A stretch of DNA of 15,675 nucleotides from Clostridia bacterium (lineage in GTDB: Bacteria; Bacillota; Clostridia; Christensenellales; Aristaeellaceae), in NCBI GenBank assembly GCA_017551645.1, contig JAFZLE010000137.1:1-15675 (forward strand), read 5' to 3'. A model generated the notes under the pieces. That model did not search any database. It was not told the origin of the DNA and worked only from the letters and a program-made list of their open reading frames with translations. Positions 1 through 7,049 of this stretch are shown one piece after another; the stretch's first letter is position 1; every line of letters begins with the position of its first letter. Made by a program: the position numbers and the translations under genes.

Positions 1-1
1 C

Positions 2-661
2 GCGGGCGCGGGCTCCAACGACACCCAGACCGCGCTTATGAAGAGCGAAGCCTACGCCAAACTGGGCGTGGACGCGCTTTTGCTCATAACCCCTTACTAC
101 AACAAGGCCAACCAGACGGGCATGGTAAAGCACTTTACCTACGTGGCGGACAGGGTCGACTGCCCCATAATCGTGTACAACGTGCCCGGCAGGACGGGCT
201 GCGCGCTGTCTCCCGCCAGCGTTGAGAAGCTGGCCGCGCACAGGAACATAGTGGGCCTCAAGGAAGCCAGCGGCGACATGAGCTACTTTATGAACATCGC
301 ACACCTGGCAGGCCCCGACTTCCAGCTATTGAGCGGCAACGACGACATCATCGCCCCTGTGCTGGCCGCGGGCGGCGTGGGTGTGATAAGCGTGCTGGCA
401 AACGTGGTGCCCAAAGAGACCCGCAGGATAGTAACTTCCTTCCTGGAGGGCGACGTAAAGACCTCCCGCGAGCTGCAGCTCAAGTACCTGAAGCTGGTGC
501 GCGCCCTGTTCATGGAAGTGAACCCCATCCCCGTAAAGGAAGCCATGAACCTTATGGGCATGGAGGTCGGGCCCCTGCGCCTGCCCCTGTGCGAGATGGA
601 ACCCGCCAATCACGAAAAGATGATCGCCGTGCTTAAGGAGTACGGCCTTATAGGAGCCTGA
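2..661 (+). CDS. dapA: 4-hydroxy-tetrahydrodipicolinate synthase (5' truncated)
   Basis: DapA condenses pyruvate with aspartate semialdehyde, the first committed step of the diaminopimelate/lysine pathway, in the cytoplasm. The frame is open from base 2 and begins with the family motif GAGSNDT, so the true start lies upstream. About 219 codons are visible out of the roughly 290 usual for the family. Other family signatures are the YNVPGRTG segment, whose Tyr takes part in catalysis, and the Schiff-base Lys in VGLKEASGD (codon 260-262). The C-terminal helical part looks complete. The stop is two bases before dapB, and the dapB ribosome binding site lies inside the end of this gene, so the two are cotranscribed. 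Related aldolases such as N-acetylneuraminate lyase share the fold, but the dapB and dapH neighbours settle the assignment. Confidence 0.97.
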   Translation, partial: AGAGSNDTQTALMKSEAYAKLGVDALLLITPYYNKANQTGMVKHFTYVADRVDCPIIVYNVPGRTGCALSPASVEKLAAHRNIVGLKEASGDMSYFMNIAHLAGPDFQLLSGNDDIIAPVLAAGGVGVISVLANVVPKETRRIVTSFLEGDVKTSRELQLKYLKLVRALFMEVNPIPVKEAMNLMGMEVGPLRLPLCEMEPANHEKMIAVLKEYGLIGA

Positions 662-663
662 AT

Positions 664-1380
664 ATGAAGCTGCTGCTGAACGGCTACGGGCGCATGGGCC
701 GCATGATAGAGGAGATCGTGTCCGGCGACCCGGAACTGGAGATAATAGGCAAAGTGGATCCGCTCCTGCCCCCGTGGACGGGGGAGATCGCGCCGGAAGG
801 CATACTGGACTTTTCCCTGCCGGAAGGCCTGGACACTTCCTTAGCCCTGGCGCGGAAGTATAACTGCCCCCTGCTCATAGGCACCACGGGGCTGGGCGCC
901 GATGCGAAAAACAAGATGCGGGAGCTTTCCCGCCTGGTGCCCGTGATGGCGGAAGCCAACTACTCCCTGGGCGTGGCGGTACTGAAGTCTGCCGTGCGCA
1001 TGGCGGCCAGGGCGCTGGGGGAGAGCTTCGACATAGAGATAGTCGAGGCGCACCACCGCAAAAAGGCGGACGCGCCCAGCGGCACCGCGCTTATGCTCAA
1101 AGACGCCGCCGACGACGGCAGGGGCAAACCCGTGATCTACGGCCGCCAGGGCCGCACGGGGGAGCGGGGAGACGAGATCGCCATCCACGCCCTGCGGGGC
1201 GGCACCGTGGCGGGGGAGCACTCAGTGAACTTCTTCGGCGATAACGAGACGCTGGAGTTCAGGCACTTTGCCGAAAGCCGACGCATCTTCGCCCTGGGCG
1301 CTCTCAGAGCCATAAAGTGGCTGGGCGGCAAAAGCGCGGGGCTGTACACCATGGACGACTTTATGGAGGACACGCTATGA
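664..1380 (+). CDS. dapB: 4-hydroxy-tetrahydrodipicolinate reductase
   Basis: DapB reduces the DapA product to tetrahydrodipicolinate with NAD(P)H. The 238-residue protein starts with a Rossmann motif GYGRMG (residues 7-12). It has GTTG at 73-76, the NYSLGV segment near 99-104, and the catalytic and substrate-binding stretch [12 protein letters not shown] (130-141) holding the active-site His and Lys. A C-terminal [10 protein letters not shown] segment is also typical. The N-terminal domain is somewhat shorter than in E. coli DapB (about 270 residues), as in many Firmicutes. AGGAG at 652-656 serves the ATG with a 7-base gap. The last codons overlap the start of dapH as ATGA, so translation is probably coupled. 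Confidence 0.97.
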   Translation: MKLLLNGYGRMGRMIEEIVSGDPELEIIGKVDPLLPPWTGEIAPEGILDFSLPEGLDTSLALARKYNCPLLIGTTGLGADAKNKMRELSRLVPVMAEANYSLGVAVLKSAVRMAARALGESFDIEIVEAHHRKKADAPSGTALMLKDAADDGRGKPVIYGRQGRTGERGDEIAIHALRGGTVAGEHSVNFFGDNETLEFRHFAESRRIFALGALRAIKWLGGKSAGLYTMDDFMEDTL

Positions 1381-2069
1381 ACGCTCAGGAGATAATCTCT
1401 TTCATCGCCAACGCGCCCAAAAAGACCCCGGTCAAGCTGTATTTCCGGGCGTCCGGAGAGCCGGATTTTGAAAACTTAAGGCACTTCGGCAACGTGATAT
1501 TCGGGGAGCTCAGCGAGGTCAGGGACTGGCTGGAGCGCAACAGCGGGCTTATTGAAGATTGCGTTCTGGAGCTGGACCGGCGCAATTCCGCAGTGCCGCT
1601 GATCGACCTTTCCGGCATCAACGCCCGCATAGAGCCCGGCGCGTACATCCGCGACAGGGCGGAGATAGGCGACAGGGCGGTCATCATGATGGGCGCGGTG
1701 ATTAATATCGGCGCCGTGATAGGCGAAGGCAGCATGATAGACATGAATGCCGTGGTGGGCGGCCGGGCGATGGTGGGCAAAAACTGCCACATCGGCGCGG
1801 GCGCGGTGCTGGCCGGGGTGATAGAGCCCGCCAGCGCGACCCCGGTGGTGATAGGCGACGGCACGCTGGTAGGCGCCAACGCCGTGGTGCTGGAGGGAGT
1901 GCAGGTGGGCAAAAACGCCGTGGTGGCCGCGGGCGCCGTAGTGACACAGGACGTACCGGACAACGCGGTGGTGGCCGGCGTCCCCGCCAGGGTGATCAAG
2001 TACAAAGACGACAAGACCAATTCCAAGACCGCCATAGTAGACGCGCTCAGAAACCTGGGGGACGAATAA
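1377..2069 (+). CDS. dapH: Tetrahydrodipicolinate N-acetyltransferase
   Basis: DapH transfers an acetyl group from acetyl-CoA to tetrahydrodipicolinate, committing the cell to the acetylase branch of diaminopimelate synthesis rather than the succinylase or dehydrogenase branch. The 230-residue protein begins [10 protein letters not shown], like B. subtilis DapH. It has the family block DRRNSAVPL followed by hexapeptide repeats of a left-handed beta helix (about residues 85-215), including [29 protein letters not shown] and [10 protein letters not shown]. The frame could open further upstream at 1317, but the ATG at 1377 has GGAGGA at 1365-1370 and a 6-base gap, overlaps the dapB stop, and matches the family N-terminus. 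It is the last gene of the visible operon and is followed by a terminator. Confidence 0.96.
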   Translation: MNAQEIISFIANAPKKTPVKLYFRASGEPDFENLRHFGNVIFGELSEVRDWLERNSGLIEDCVLELDRRNSAVPLIDLSGINARIEPGAYIRDRAEIGDRAVIMMGAVINIGAVIGEGSMIDMNAVVGGRAMVGKNCHIGAGAVLAGVIEPASATPVVIGDGTLVGANAVVLEGVQVGKNAVVAAGAVVTQDVPDNAVVAGVPARVIKYKDDKTNSKTAIVDALRNLGDE

Positions 2070-2086
2070 GCTTACATGATGCAAGG

Positions 2087-2110
2087 GGACGGGCAATGCC
2101 CGTCCATTTT
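2087..2110 (+). terminator. Intrinsic terminator after dapH
   Basis: A perfect 8-bp stem GGACGGGC/GCCCGTCC (2087-2094 with 2098-2105) has a 3-base loop and is followed by ATTTTCTATTTT. It ends the dap operon. The convergent dehydrogenase gene stops at 2111, so the hairpin may also limit transcription from that side, although the opposite strand has no good U-tract. Confidence 0.85.
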
Positions 2111-2887
2111 CTATTTTAGTATCATGCGGATAATAGCCAACTGTGCCTTTTGGGGCAGAACGTTCATCAGCAGCAAAAGCGGGTTGCGGTTTACGTTATA
2201 GACCAGCCGCGGGCGCGTGGAGGAGAGGGCTCTGCTGACTACGGAGGCGATCTTCTCCGGGGGCACGCTGCGCGCCTCTATCCTGTCCACTATGCGCTTA
2301 AAGCGGGCGGCGTTCAGCCTGTAAAGGCGCGTGTGCTCGCAGAACTCGTCCAGCTTTCGGGTGGAAGCGGGCAGCATGCCCGTGTTCACCGCGCCGGGGC
2401 GGATCACTACCACCCGGTGGCCCAGCAGCTGCAGTTCCATATTGAGCGCCGCCGCGTACTGCTCCAGGGCGGTCTTCGTTACGGCGTACACGCCCGTAAA
2501 GGGCAGCGGATACAGGGGCGCCAGCTCGCTGGATATGATCACGATCCGCCCGTGCCCGCCCAGCAGCGGCAGGAACGTCCGGTTTACCCTGAAGGCGCCC
2601 AGCAGGTTTACATCTATATCACGCTTGATGTCATCTTCCGGCATCTCGACCAGTGAGTTCAGGTCGTACACCCCCGCGGCGTGGATGATGCCGTCCAGGC
2701 TGCCCGCTTCGGTCTTGACGCGTTCGCAAGCCGCCAGCACGCTCTGCGCGTCTGTGATGTCTGTTTTTATGACGCCTTCGGCCTCGTTAAGGTCGAGCCC
2801 CCATGCCCGGTGACCTTCGTCGATAAGCCGCGTGCAAATGGCCTTTCCCATGCCGCCGTTCGCGCCCGTAACAAGATAGTTTCCCAT
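2111..2887 (-). CDS. Short-chain dehydrogenase/reductase (SDR family)
   Basis: This is a cytoplasmic NAD(P)-dependent oxidoreductase of 258 residues, the usual length for classical SDRs. The glycine-rich cofactor motif TGANGGMG is at residues 7-14. Asp32 sits at the end of the second strand, where an acidic residue usually favours NAD(H). HAAG (69-72) stands for the NAAG motif, Asn94 is present, and the catalytic set is Ser119/120, Tyr134 and Lys138 (YAVTK). RPGAVNT follows at 163-169. The segment after residue 190 is the variable substrate region, so the substrate cannot be named. The gene has its own promoter and is convergent with the dap operon, and nothing nearby indicates a pathway. Annotation as an SDR is safe, but the reaction is unknown. 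Confidence 0.9.
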   Translation of the reverse strand: MGNYLVTGANGGMGKAICTRLIDEGHRAWGLDLNEAEGVIKTDITDAQSVLAACERVKTEAGSLDGIIHAAGVYDLNSLVEMPEDDIKRDIDVNLLGAFRVNRTFLPLLGGHGRIVIISSELAPLYPLPFTGVYAVTKTALEQYAAALNMELQLLGHRVVVIRPGAVNTGMLPASTRKLDEFCEHTRLYRLNAARFKRIVDRIEARSVPPEKIASVVSRALSSTRPRLVYNVNRNPLLLLMNVLPQKAQLAIIRMILK

Positions 2888-2930
2888 TGTTCCCTGCCTG
2901 TGATCGTGTTTTTTGATCTGTGTCCTTTAC

Positions 2931-2959
2931 AGTATACAACTTTGGCGGGCAGAAGACAA
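2931..2959 (-). promoter_or_regulatory. Sigma-A-type promoter for the SDR gene
   Basis: Read on the minus strand: -35 TTGTCT (2954-2959), a 17-bp spacer and -10 TATACT (2931-2936). Transcription would start near 2924, leaving a leader of about 37 bases before the ATG at 2887. It lies just downstream of the terminator of the exporter operon, so the SDR gene is its own unit. Confidence 0.75.
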
Positions 2960-2980
2960 TTACAGATGCTGTATGTATGG

Positions 2981-3010
2981 AAAAAACAGCCCGGAACACA
3001 TCTTTCCGGG
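2981..3010 (-). terminator. Intrinsic terminator after the ABC-2 exporter operon
   Basis: On the minus strand the stem CCCGGAA/TTCCGGG (3004-3010 with 2990-2996) with a 7-base loop is followed by CTG and six T (2981-2986). It lies about 50 bases past the permease stop and separates the exporter from the SDR gene. Confidence 0.85.
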
Positions 3011-3058
3011 TATAACTGCCAAATAGAAGACCAGAATGGAAGACGGTGAACGCATCAG

Positions 3059-3826
3059 TCACTCCAAGTCAGCTTTTCGGAAAAGGAGATAACATGAGGC
3101 GCACGTTATCACGACCATGACCGCACTGTACAGCAATGAGTTTTTGATCGTCTCGGCACTTGCGTCGCGCTGCATGACCGCTTTTATTGCCCTGGCAGGG
3201 AAGTATTCCAGAATGAATCCTTTTCCGTTCAGGACACCGAGAAACAGGGCTAAGGCAACTGTTATGACCAAGGAAGCTATGAGCGAACGGATGATATCCC
3301 TGAAGATAAAAACCATGATCAATGGAAAGCTCATCATTGACATATCTATAAGCGACCGGCATGCGATGCAGCGCCAAACATATGAGGCATCGTAACGTGT
3401 CAGAGACGAAAGCCATTTGGTGCTGTATATCAGGCAGGCGGTGATCGGAAACAGCGCAGACAGGATGATAGCGCAAAGATAGAAATATAACAACTTGACA
3501 AACAGGATCGAGCCACGCCTGTTCCCTGAATAGATCAGGTTATTAATGGTTCGATTCTGAAAATCAAATCCAATCAGTAATGCGCCTGCGATGATCGACA
3601 TCCATGCCGTAAAACTCGCGTCTCCCATGGTGCGCAGAAAAACATATTCACCGCGGCTCATATCTTCACCGGCGCTCTTGATTCCATAGCCGTGAAGTAC
3701 TTCCGGAAACTTGGCAAAGGCCGCCTTTGAATACAGAAACAAAATGACGAGCATTACGCCGAAGATCACCCACAGCGTGATGCTCTGCACGGTCTTTTTG
3801 CCTTCTACGCGCAGCATTCTATACAT
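3059..3826 (-). CDS. ABC-2 type exporter permease
   Basis: This is the membrane subunit of an ABC-2 type transporter, 255 residues from the chosen start. About six hydrophobic segments can be read: one near the N-terminus (WVIFGVMLVILFL), then the regions around AWMSIIAGALLIGF, LCAIILSALFPI, FPLIMVFIF, LVITVALALFLGVL and a last one (AVMVVITCASCYLLF). A large loop follows the first. The segment FDFQNRTINNLIYSGNRR is typical of permeases paired with BcrA-like ATPases. A GTG at 3833-3835 would extend the frame, but it overlaps the GGAGG site (3835-3839). The ATG at 3824-3826 has a normal 6-base gap and is preferred. The start lies 8 bases inside the ATPase gene, so translation is coupled. The substrate is unknown; relatives export peptides or confer self-protection against antimicrobial peptides. 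Confidence 0.82.
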   Translation of the reverse strand: MYRMLRVEGKKTVQSITLWVIFGVMLVILFLYSKAAFAKFPEVLHGYGIKSAGEDMSRGEYVFLRTMGDASFTAWMSIIAGALLIGFDFQNRTINNLIYSGNRRGSILFVKLLYFYLCAIILSALFPITACLIYSTKWLSSLTRYDASYVWRCIACRSLIDMSMMSFPLIMVFIFRDIIRSLIASLVITVALALFLGVLNGKGFILEYFPARAIKAVMQRDASAETIKNSLLYSAVMVVITCASCYLLFRKADLE

Positions 3827-4739
3827 GGTGCTCACCTCCGACCATCTGCAGGAAGTAGTCTTCCAGATTGATGCCGCTTGTCCTGACTTCCAACACGCTG
3901 ATTCTTTCTTTGCTCAGGGCAGTGTCAACCGTGGTCATGCTGTCCTGAAAACCGTAAATGCATATTTCACCGCTATCCAGCAGCTTGATTTCATTATCCA
4001 GTACTCGGCTTATGATTCTAATGGCGATCTCCCTTTCGCTTTCCGGAACAGACAGGTAGACACATTTATCGCACTTGTCTTCCAACTCCTTTGCGGTCAC
4101 TGTTCCGATAATGCGTCCTTTGTCGATAAAGATATAATCTGTCGCAAATCCGTAGAGCTGTTTAAGGTAATGGCTTGAAATGAAAACAGTAGTTCCGTTA
4201 TTTGAGCTTTCATTTGTCAGGATCGTGTTGATCTCTCGGATACCGCTTGGATCAAGGCCGTTGAGCGGCTCGTCCAGAAGCAGCAGGTCGGGCTTACCCA
4301 AAAACGCGCAGGCCAATGCCAGCCGCTGCTTCATGCCCATGGAATAATGTCGGACGGAAAGTCGTTTATTCTCAGCCAAATCAAACTTTTGCAATGCCTC
4401 ATCGACTGCGCTTTTATTGGCTAATCCCTTTAGGACGCGCGCATAGTCAAGATTCTGATAACCTGAAAGATTTTCGTAGAGGATAGGGTTTTCGATTATC
4501 GCGCCGACACGTTTGCGTGCAAGTTCGTTTTCTCTTGCCGTTTTGCTCCCGAAAAGGGATAAGGAGCCTTGGGTTGGAAAGACCAAGCCCATGATTATTC
4601 TGAACAAAGTAGTTTTTCCCGAGCCGTTGTTGCCGACCAAAGCATAGATCTTCCCTGGGGATAAGCTTATGGAAATATCATCCAACGCTTTGACACTACC
4701 GAAACGTTTGGATAAGTGTTCTGTTTGCAGAGCTTCCAT
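3819..4739 (-). CDS. ABC exporter ATPase, BcrA-like
   Basis: This 306-residue nucleotide-binding subunit partners the overlapping permease gene. It has Walker A GNNGSGKTT (36-44), signature YSMGMKQR (132-139), Walker B LLLLDEP with the D-loop GLD (152-163), and the switch His190 in FISSH. The Q-loop position holds Glu in IIENP (81-85) instead of Gln, as is common in the bacitracin/lantibiotic (BcrA-type) subgroup. Residues after about 215 form the C-terminal extension usual for ABC-2 ATPases. The ATG is preceded by GAGGAGG with a 5-base gap. No convincing promoter was seen between this start and the terminator just upstream. Base composition of this gene and its partner is visibly more AT-rich than the flanking genes, which suggests acquisition by transfer. 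Confidence 0.92.
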   Translation of the reverse strand: MEALQTEHLSKRFGSVKALDDISISLSPGKIYALVGNNGSGKTTLFRIIMGLVFPTQGSLSLFGSKTARENELARKRVGAIIENPILYENLSGYQNLDYARVLKGLANKSAVDEALQKFDLAENKRLSVRHYSMGMKQRLALACAFLGKPDLLLLDEPLNGLDPSGIREINTILTNESSNNGTTVFISSHYLKQLYGFATDYIFIDKGRIIGTVTAKELEDKCDKCVYLSVPESEREIAIRIISRVLDNEIKLLDSGEICIYGFQDSMTTVDTALSKERISVLEVRTSGINLEDYFLQMVGGEHHV

Positions 4740-4769
4740 TTAAACCTCCTCGGGATAGTCCGGAAAAGC

Positions 4770-4805
4770 AAAAACAACGGCGGGGGAAAGGCTTTCCTCC
4801 GCCGT
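4770..4805 (-). terminator. Intrinsic terminator after the ACT-domain gene
   Basis: On the minus strand a stem of about 14 bp with one mismatch (arms about 4792-4805 and 4777-4790, outer part ACGGCGG/CCGCCGT) is followed by TTGTTTTT. It closes the yerC-paaK-ACT operon. Because the exporter ATPase begins only about 30 bases further on, read-through here could be what feeds the exporter. Confidence 0.88.
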
Positions 4806-4811
4806 GTAATA

Positions 4812-5240
4812 TTACATCTCGCTCAATTCTTCCTGCTCGACCTGGCGGATGCCCGCGCCGCGCAGGGCTTTCATTGCGGTGGATTCGTCGTCGGGCCGCA
4901 GTATCATGTACGCCTGGCCGGGCTTGTCGGAGGTGAAGGCGTAGATGTATTCTACGTTCACGCCCGCGTCCTTAAGGCACTCCAATACGTGAGCCAGGCC
5001 GCCGGGGGCGTCGGGCATGGACACTGCCAGCACGTTCGCCACCGCCAGCACGAAGCCGTTCTCCTTGAGCACGGTGCTGGTAAGGTACACGTCGTTGACT
5101 ATCAGGCGGGCGATGCCGAAATCGCTGGCTTCAGCCAGGGAAAACGCCCTTAGATTGATGTTGTTGTCCGCCAGCACCCGGGTCATCTGCGCCAGGGCTC
5201 CGGCCTTGTTTTCGAGGAATACGCTGATCTGTCGTACCAT
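4812..5240 (-). CDS. Tandem ACT-domain protein
   Basis: This 142-residue cytoplasmic protein is made of two ACT domains (about residues 3-68 and 71-137) and nothing else. Each has the beta-alpha-beta pattern; the first contains the ENKAGALAQM loop and the second PDAPGGLAHVLECL. ACT pairs bind small ligands, often amino acids, and control partner enzymes. No catalytic motif is present. The gene lies 9 bases after paaK, and its GGAGG overlaps the paaK stop codon (TAGGAGG), so they are translated together. Small two-ACT proteins are frequent partners of phenylacetate-CoA ligase genes in anaerobes. A role as sensor or allosteric subunit for the ligase pathway is inferred from this context and is not visible in the sequence. 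Confidence 0.88.
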   Translation of the reverse strand: MVRQISVFLENKAGALAQMTRVLADNNINLRAFSLAEASDFGIARLIVNDVYLTSTVLKENGFVLAVANVLAVSMPDAPGGLAHVLECLKDAGVNVEYIYAFTSDKPGQAYMILRPDDESTAMKALRGAGIRQVEQEELSEM

Positions 5241-5249
5241 TTCTGCCTC

Positions 5250-6551
5250 CTAAATCTTGCGCTTGTCTATCACGCGCACGGCCTTGCCTTCGCTTCTGAC
5301 GATGCTCTTGGGCGCCACCAGGGTCACCTTGGCGGTCAGGCCCAGCATGGAGCGCAGCCCTTCCACAAGCAGCTTCTGGCGGGCGGCGATCTCGCCCATG
5401 TTGTCGGTGAACATTTCGGGAGTCATTTCCACCTGCACGTCAAGGGTATCGGTGTGGTTGACCCTGTCCACTATGATCTGGTAGTTGGCGGGGTAGCCCT
5501 GGTTGAGCAGCACGGTCTCGATCTGGCTGGGGAACACGTTGACGCCCCTGATTATCAGCATGTCGTCGCTCCTGCCGCGGGGCTTGCTCATTTTGACGTG
5601 GGTGCGCCCGCAGGGGCACTTTTCACGCGAGAGCACGCAGATGTCGCGGGTGCGGTAACGGATCAGCGGGAAGGCGCGCTTGGTCAGGGCGGTGAACACC
5701 AGTTCGCCCTGCTGACCTTCGGGCAGCACTTCTTCGGTCACGGGGTCGATGATCTCGGCGATAAAGTGGTCCTCGTTGATGTGCATGCCTGCCTGGGCGG
5801 AACATTCGAAGGCCACGCCGGGGCCGCTCAATTCCGTGAGCCCGTAGATGTCGTACGCCTTGATGCCCAGGGTGGCCTGTATGTCTCGGCGCATCTCCTC
5901 GCTCCAGGCCTCCGCGCCGAATATGCCCGCCTTTAGGGGAATATCGTCCGGGCCCAGGCCCATTTCCTTCATGGTCTCGCCCAGATACGCGGCGTAGGAG
6001 GGCGTGCAGCACAGTATGGTGGCGCTCAGGTCGCGGATGAACATGATCTGGCGCTCGGTGTTGCCGCTGGAGGTGGGGATGGTGAGGCACCCGACTTTGT
6101 GGCTGCCGCCGTTGAGGCCGGGGCCGCCGGTGAACAGGCCGTAACCGTAGGCGACCTGGCACACGTCCTCGTTGGTGCCGCCCGCCGCGGTGATGGCGCG
6201 GGCGCAGCAGTCTTCCCACAGGTCCACGTCTTCCTTGGTGTAGAACGCCACCACGCGCTTGCCGGTGGTGCCGGAAGTGGACTGTATGCGCACGCAGTCC
6301 TTCAGGGGCGCGCCCATAAGGCCGTAGGGATAGGCCTCGCGCAGGTCGGCCTTGCTGAGGAACGGCAGCTTCTTAAGGTCGTCCAGGGTCTTGATGTCTT
6401 CGGGGCTCACGCCCTTGTCTTCCATCTTCTTGCGGTAGTAGGGCACGTCATCCCATACGTGCTTAACCTGCTTGATCAGTCGCTCGGTCTGCAGGCGGAT
6501 CATCTCTTCGCGCGGCGCGGTCTCGATCTCCGGTTGGTAGTATCTTTCCAT
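5250..6551 (-). CDS. paaK: Phenylacetate--CoA ligase
   Basis: PaaK activates phenylacetate or a related aryl acid with ATP and CoA to the acyl-CoA. The 433-residue length is standard. Adenylate-forming motifs are in order: the P-loop STSGTTGKR (91-99), YGLTE (236-240), Asp303 in YRTRD, the hinge region GRSDDMLIIRG (326-336), and a C-terminal Lys423 in EGKAVRV at the position of the catalytic lysine. The short CPCGRT motif (312-317) is typical of the PaaK subgroup. The ATG has AAAGGAA upstream. The gene sits between yerC and the ACT gene in one operon. No indolepyruvate or phenylpyruvate ferredoxin oxidoreductase gene, a frequent partner in anaerobes, is within the window. Indoleacetate or hydroxyphenylacetate are equally possible substrates. 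Confidence 0.93.
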   Translation of the reverse strand: MERYYQPEIETAPREEMIRLQTERLIKQVKHVWDDVPYYRKKMEDKGVSPEDIKTLDDLKKLPFLSKADLREAYPYGLMGAPLKDCVRIQSTSGTTGKRVVAFYTKEDVDLWEDCCARAITAAGGTNEDVCQVAYGYGLFTGGPGLNGGSHKVGCLTIPTSSGNTERQIMFIRDLSATILCCTPSYAAYLGETMKEMGLGPDDIPLKAGIFGAEAWSEEMRRDIQATLGIKAYDIYGLTELSGPGVAFECSAQAGMHINEDHFIAEIIDPVTEEVLPEGQQGELVFTALTKRAFPLIRYRTRDICVLSREKCPCGRTHVKMSKPRGRSDDMLIIRGVNVFPSQIETVLLNQGYPANYQIIVDRVNHTDTLDVQVEMTPEMFTDNMGEIAARQKLLVEGLRSMLGLTAKVTLVAPKSIVRSEGKAVRVIDKRKI

Positions 6552-6580
6552 ATATCGAATTCCTTTCGGATAGAATAGCG

Positions 6581-6892
6581 TTAACCGTCCTTTTTATCCT
6601 CTTCGAAGCGGCGCTCCACGATGGCTTTGAGCGCCCCGGCGCCCCGGTCGTCCAGTATATTGCGGCGCACACGGCTTATGGTGGCGCTGGACGCGCCGGT
6701 TATCTCCAGTATCTTGGTGTACACGTTGTCCTGCATCAGCAGCCGCGCCACCTCGTAGCGCTGCTCCATGGAGGAGAGCTCTCTGGGGGAGCACAGATCC
6801 TCGAAAAAGCGGCGGCACTCGTCTTCGCTTTTGATCGTGAGTATCGCCTTGTACATGTCGGTATCCTTGATGCGGTCAAAGCTGGGTTTCAT
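6581..6892 (-). CDS. yerC: YerC/YecD-type TrpR-family regulator
   Basis: This small DNA-binding protein belongs to the TrpR superfamily, 103 residues from the chosen start, close to B. subtilis YerC. The body is helical, with the conserved EECRRFFEDLC-like block (seen as DECRRFFEDLC, 24-34), SSMEQRYEVARLL (40-52) and a helix-turn-helix at about 56-78 containing TGASSATISRVRR. An ATG at 6911-6913 is in frame, but it lies only about 6-8 bases after the expected transcription start and has no ribosome binding site. The ATG at 6890-6892 has AAGGGGG upstream and gives the normal family length. It is the first gene of the operon with paaK (29 bases downstream) and the ACT gene. The ligand is unknown; TrpR itself binds tryptophan. 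Confidence 0.9.
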   Translation of the reverse strand: MKPSFDRIKDTDMYKAILTIKSEDECRRFFEDLCSPRELSSMEQRYEVARLLMQDNVYTKILEITGASSATISRVRRNILDDRGAGALKAIVERRFEEDKKDG

Positions 6893-6925
6893 ACCCCAGG
6901 CCCCCTTCACCATATTCTCAACGAT

Positions 6926-6954
6926 ATTTTAGCACATTAAAGCGCGATAGTAAA
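6926..6954 (-). promoter_or_regulatory. Sigma-A-type promoter for the yerC-paaK-ACT operon
   Basis: Read on the minus strand: -35 TTTACT (6949-6954), a 17-bp spacer and -10 TAAAAT (6926-6931). The expected start is near 6919. That makes the ATG at 6913 nearly leaderless and supports the internal start of yerC at 6892. Confidence 0.75.
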
Positions 6955-6974
6955 GGGAAAGAAATATTAAGTTT

Positions 6975-6988
6975 GGCGTGTACGCGCC
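6975..6988. promoter_or_regulatory. Candidate operator between divergent promoters
   Basis: The inverted repeat GGCGtGTACgCGCC (form GGCGnGTACnCGCC) lies between the -35 boxes of the divergent yerC and DUF1836 promoters. It is dyadic, with a central GTAC. Its position would allow a dimeric regulator such as YerC to act on both. This is one site seen once, so the functional reading is inference. Confidence 0.35.
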
Positions 6989-6999
6989 GGGGAGCGGGC

Positions 7000-7028
7000 T
7001 TGATTTTAGCCGCCGGTTTTTGTATAAT
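7000..7028 (+). promoter_or_regulatory. Sigma-A-type promoter for the DUF1836-like gene
   Basis: -35 TTGATT (7000-7005), a 17-bp spacer and a perfect -10 TATAAT (7023-7028). The start of transcription would be near 7035, close to the ribosome binding site, leaving a very short leader. It rules out the longer in-frame start at 6978, which is upstream of the promoter. Confidence 0.8.
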
Positions 7029-7049
7029 TGGCAAAGAAGGGGTGAAATC

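Noticed and set aside
1385..2096. Two long minus-strand frames opposite dapH
   Set aside because: They are shadows of the repetitive hexapeptide-coding sequence of dapH. The products are low in complexity and no start signal supports them.
2681..3049. Plus-strand frame of 122 codons across the SDR promoter region
   Set aside because: It overlaps the SDR gene, its promoter and a terminator, and its product has no family features.
3711..4178. Plus-strand frame of 155 codons opposite the exporter genes
   Set aside because: It lies antisense to the ATPase end and the permease start, where two overlapping real genes with clear motifs already explain the sequence.
6978..7049. Longer N-terminus for the DUF1836-like protein
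   Set aside because: The extra codons lie upstream of and across the -35 and -10 boxes of its promoter, so they would not be transcribed. The ATG at 7050 has a good ribosome binding site.
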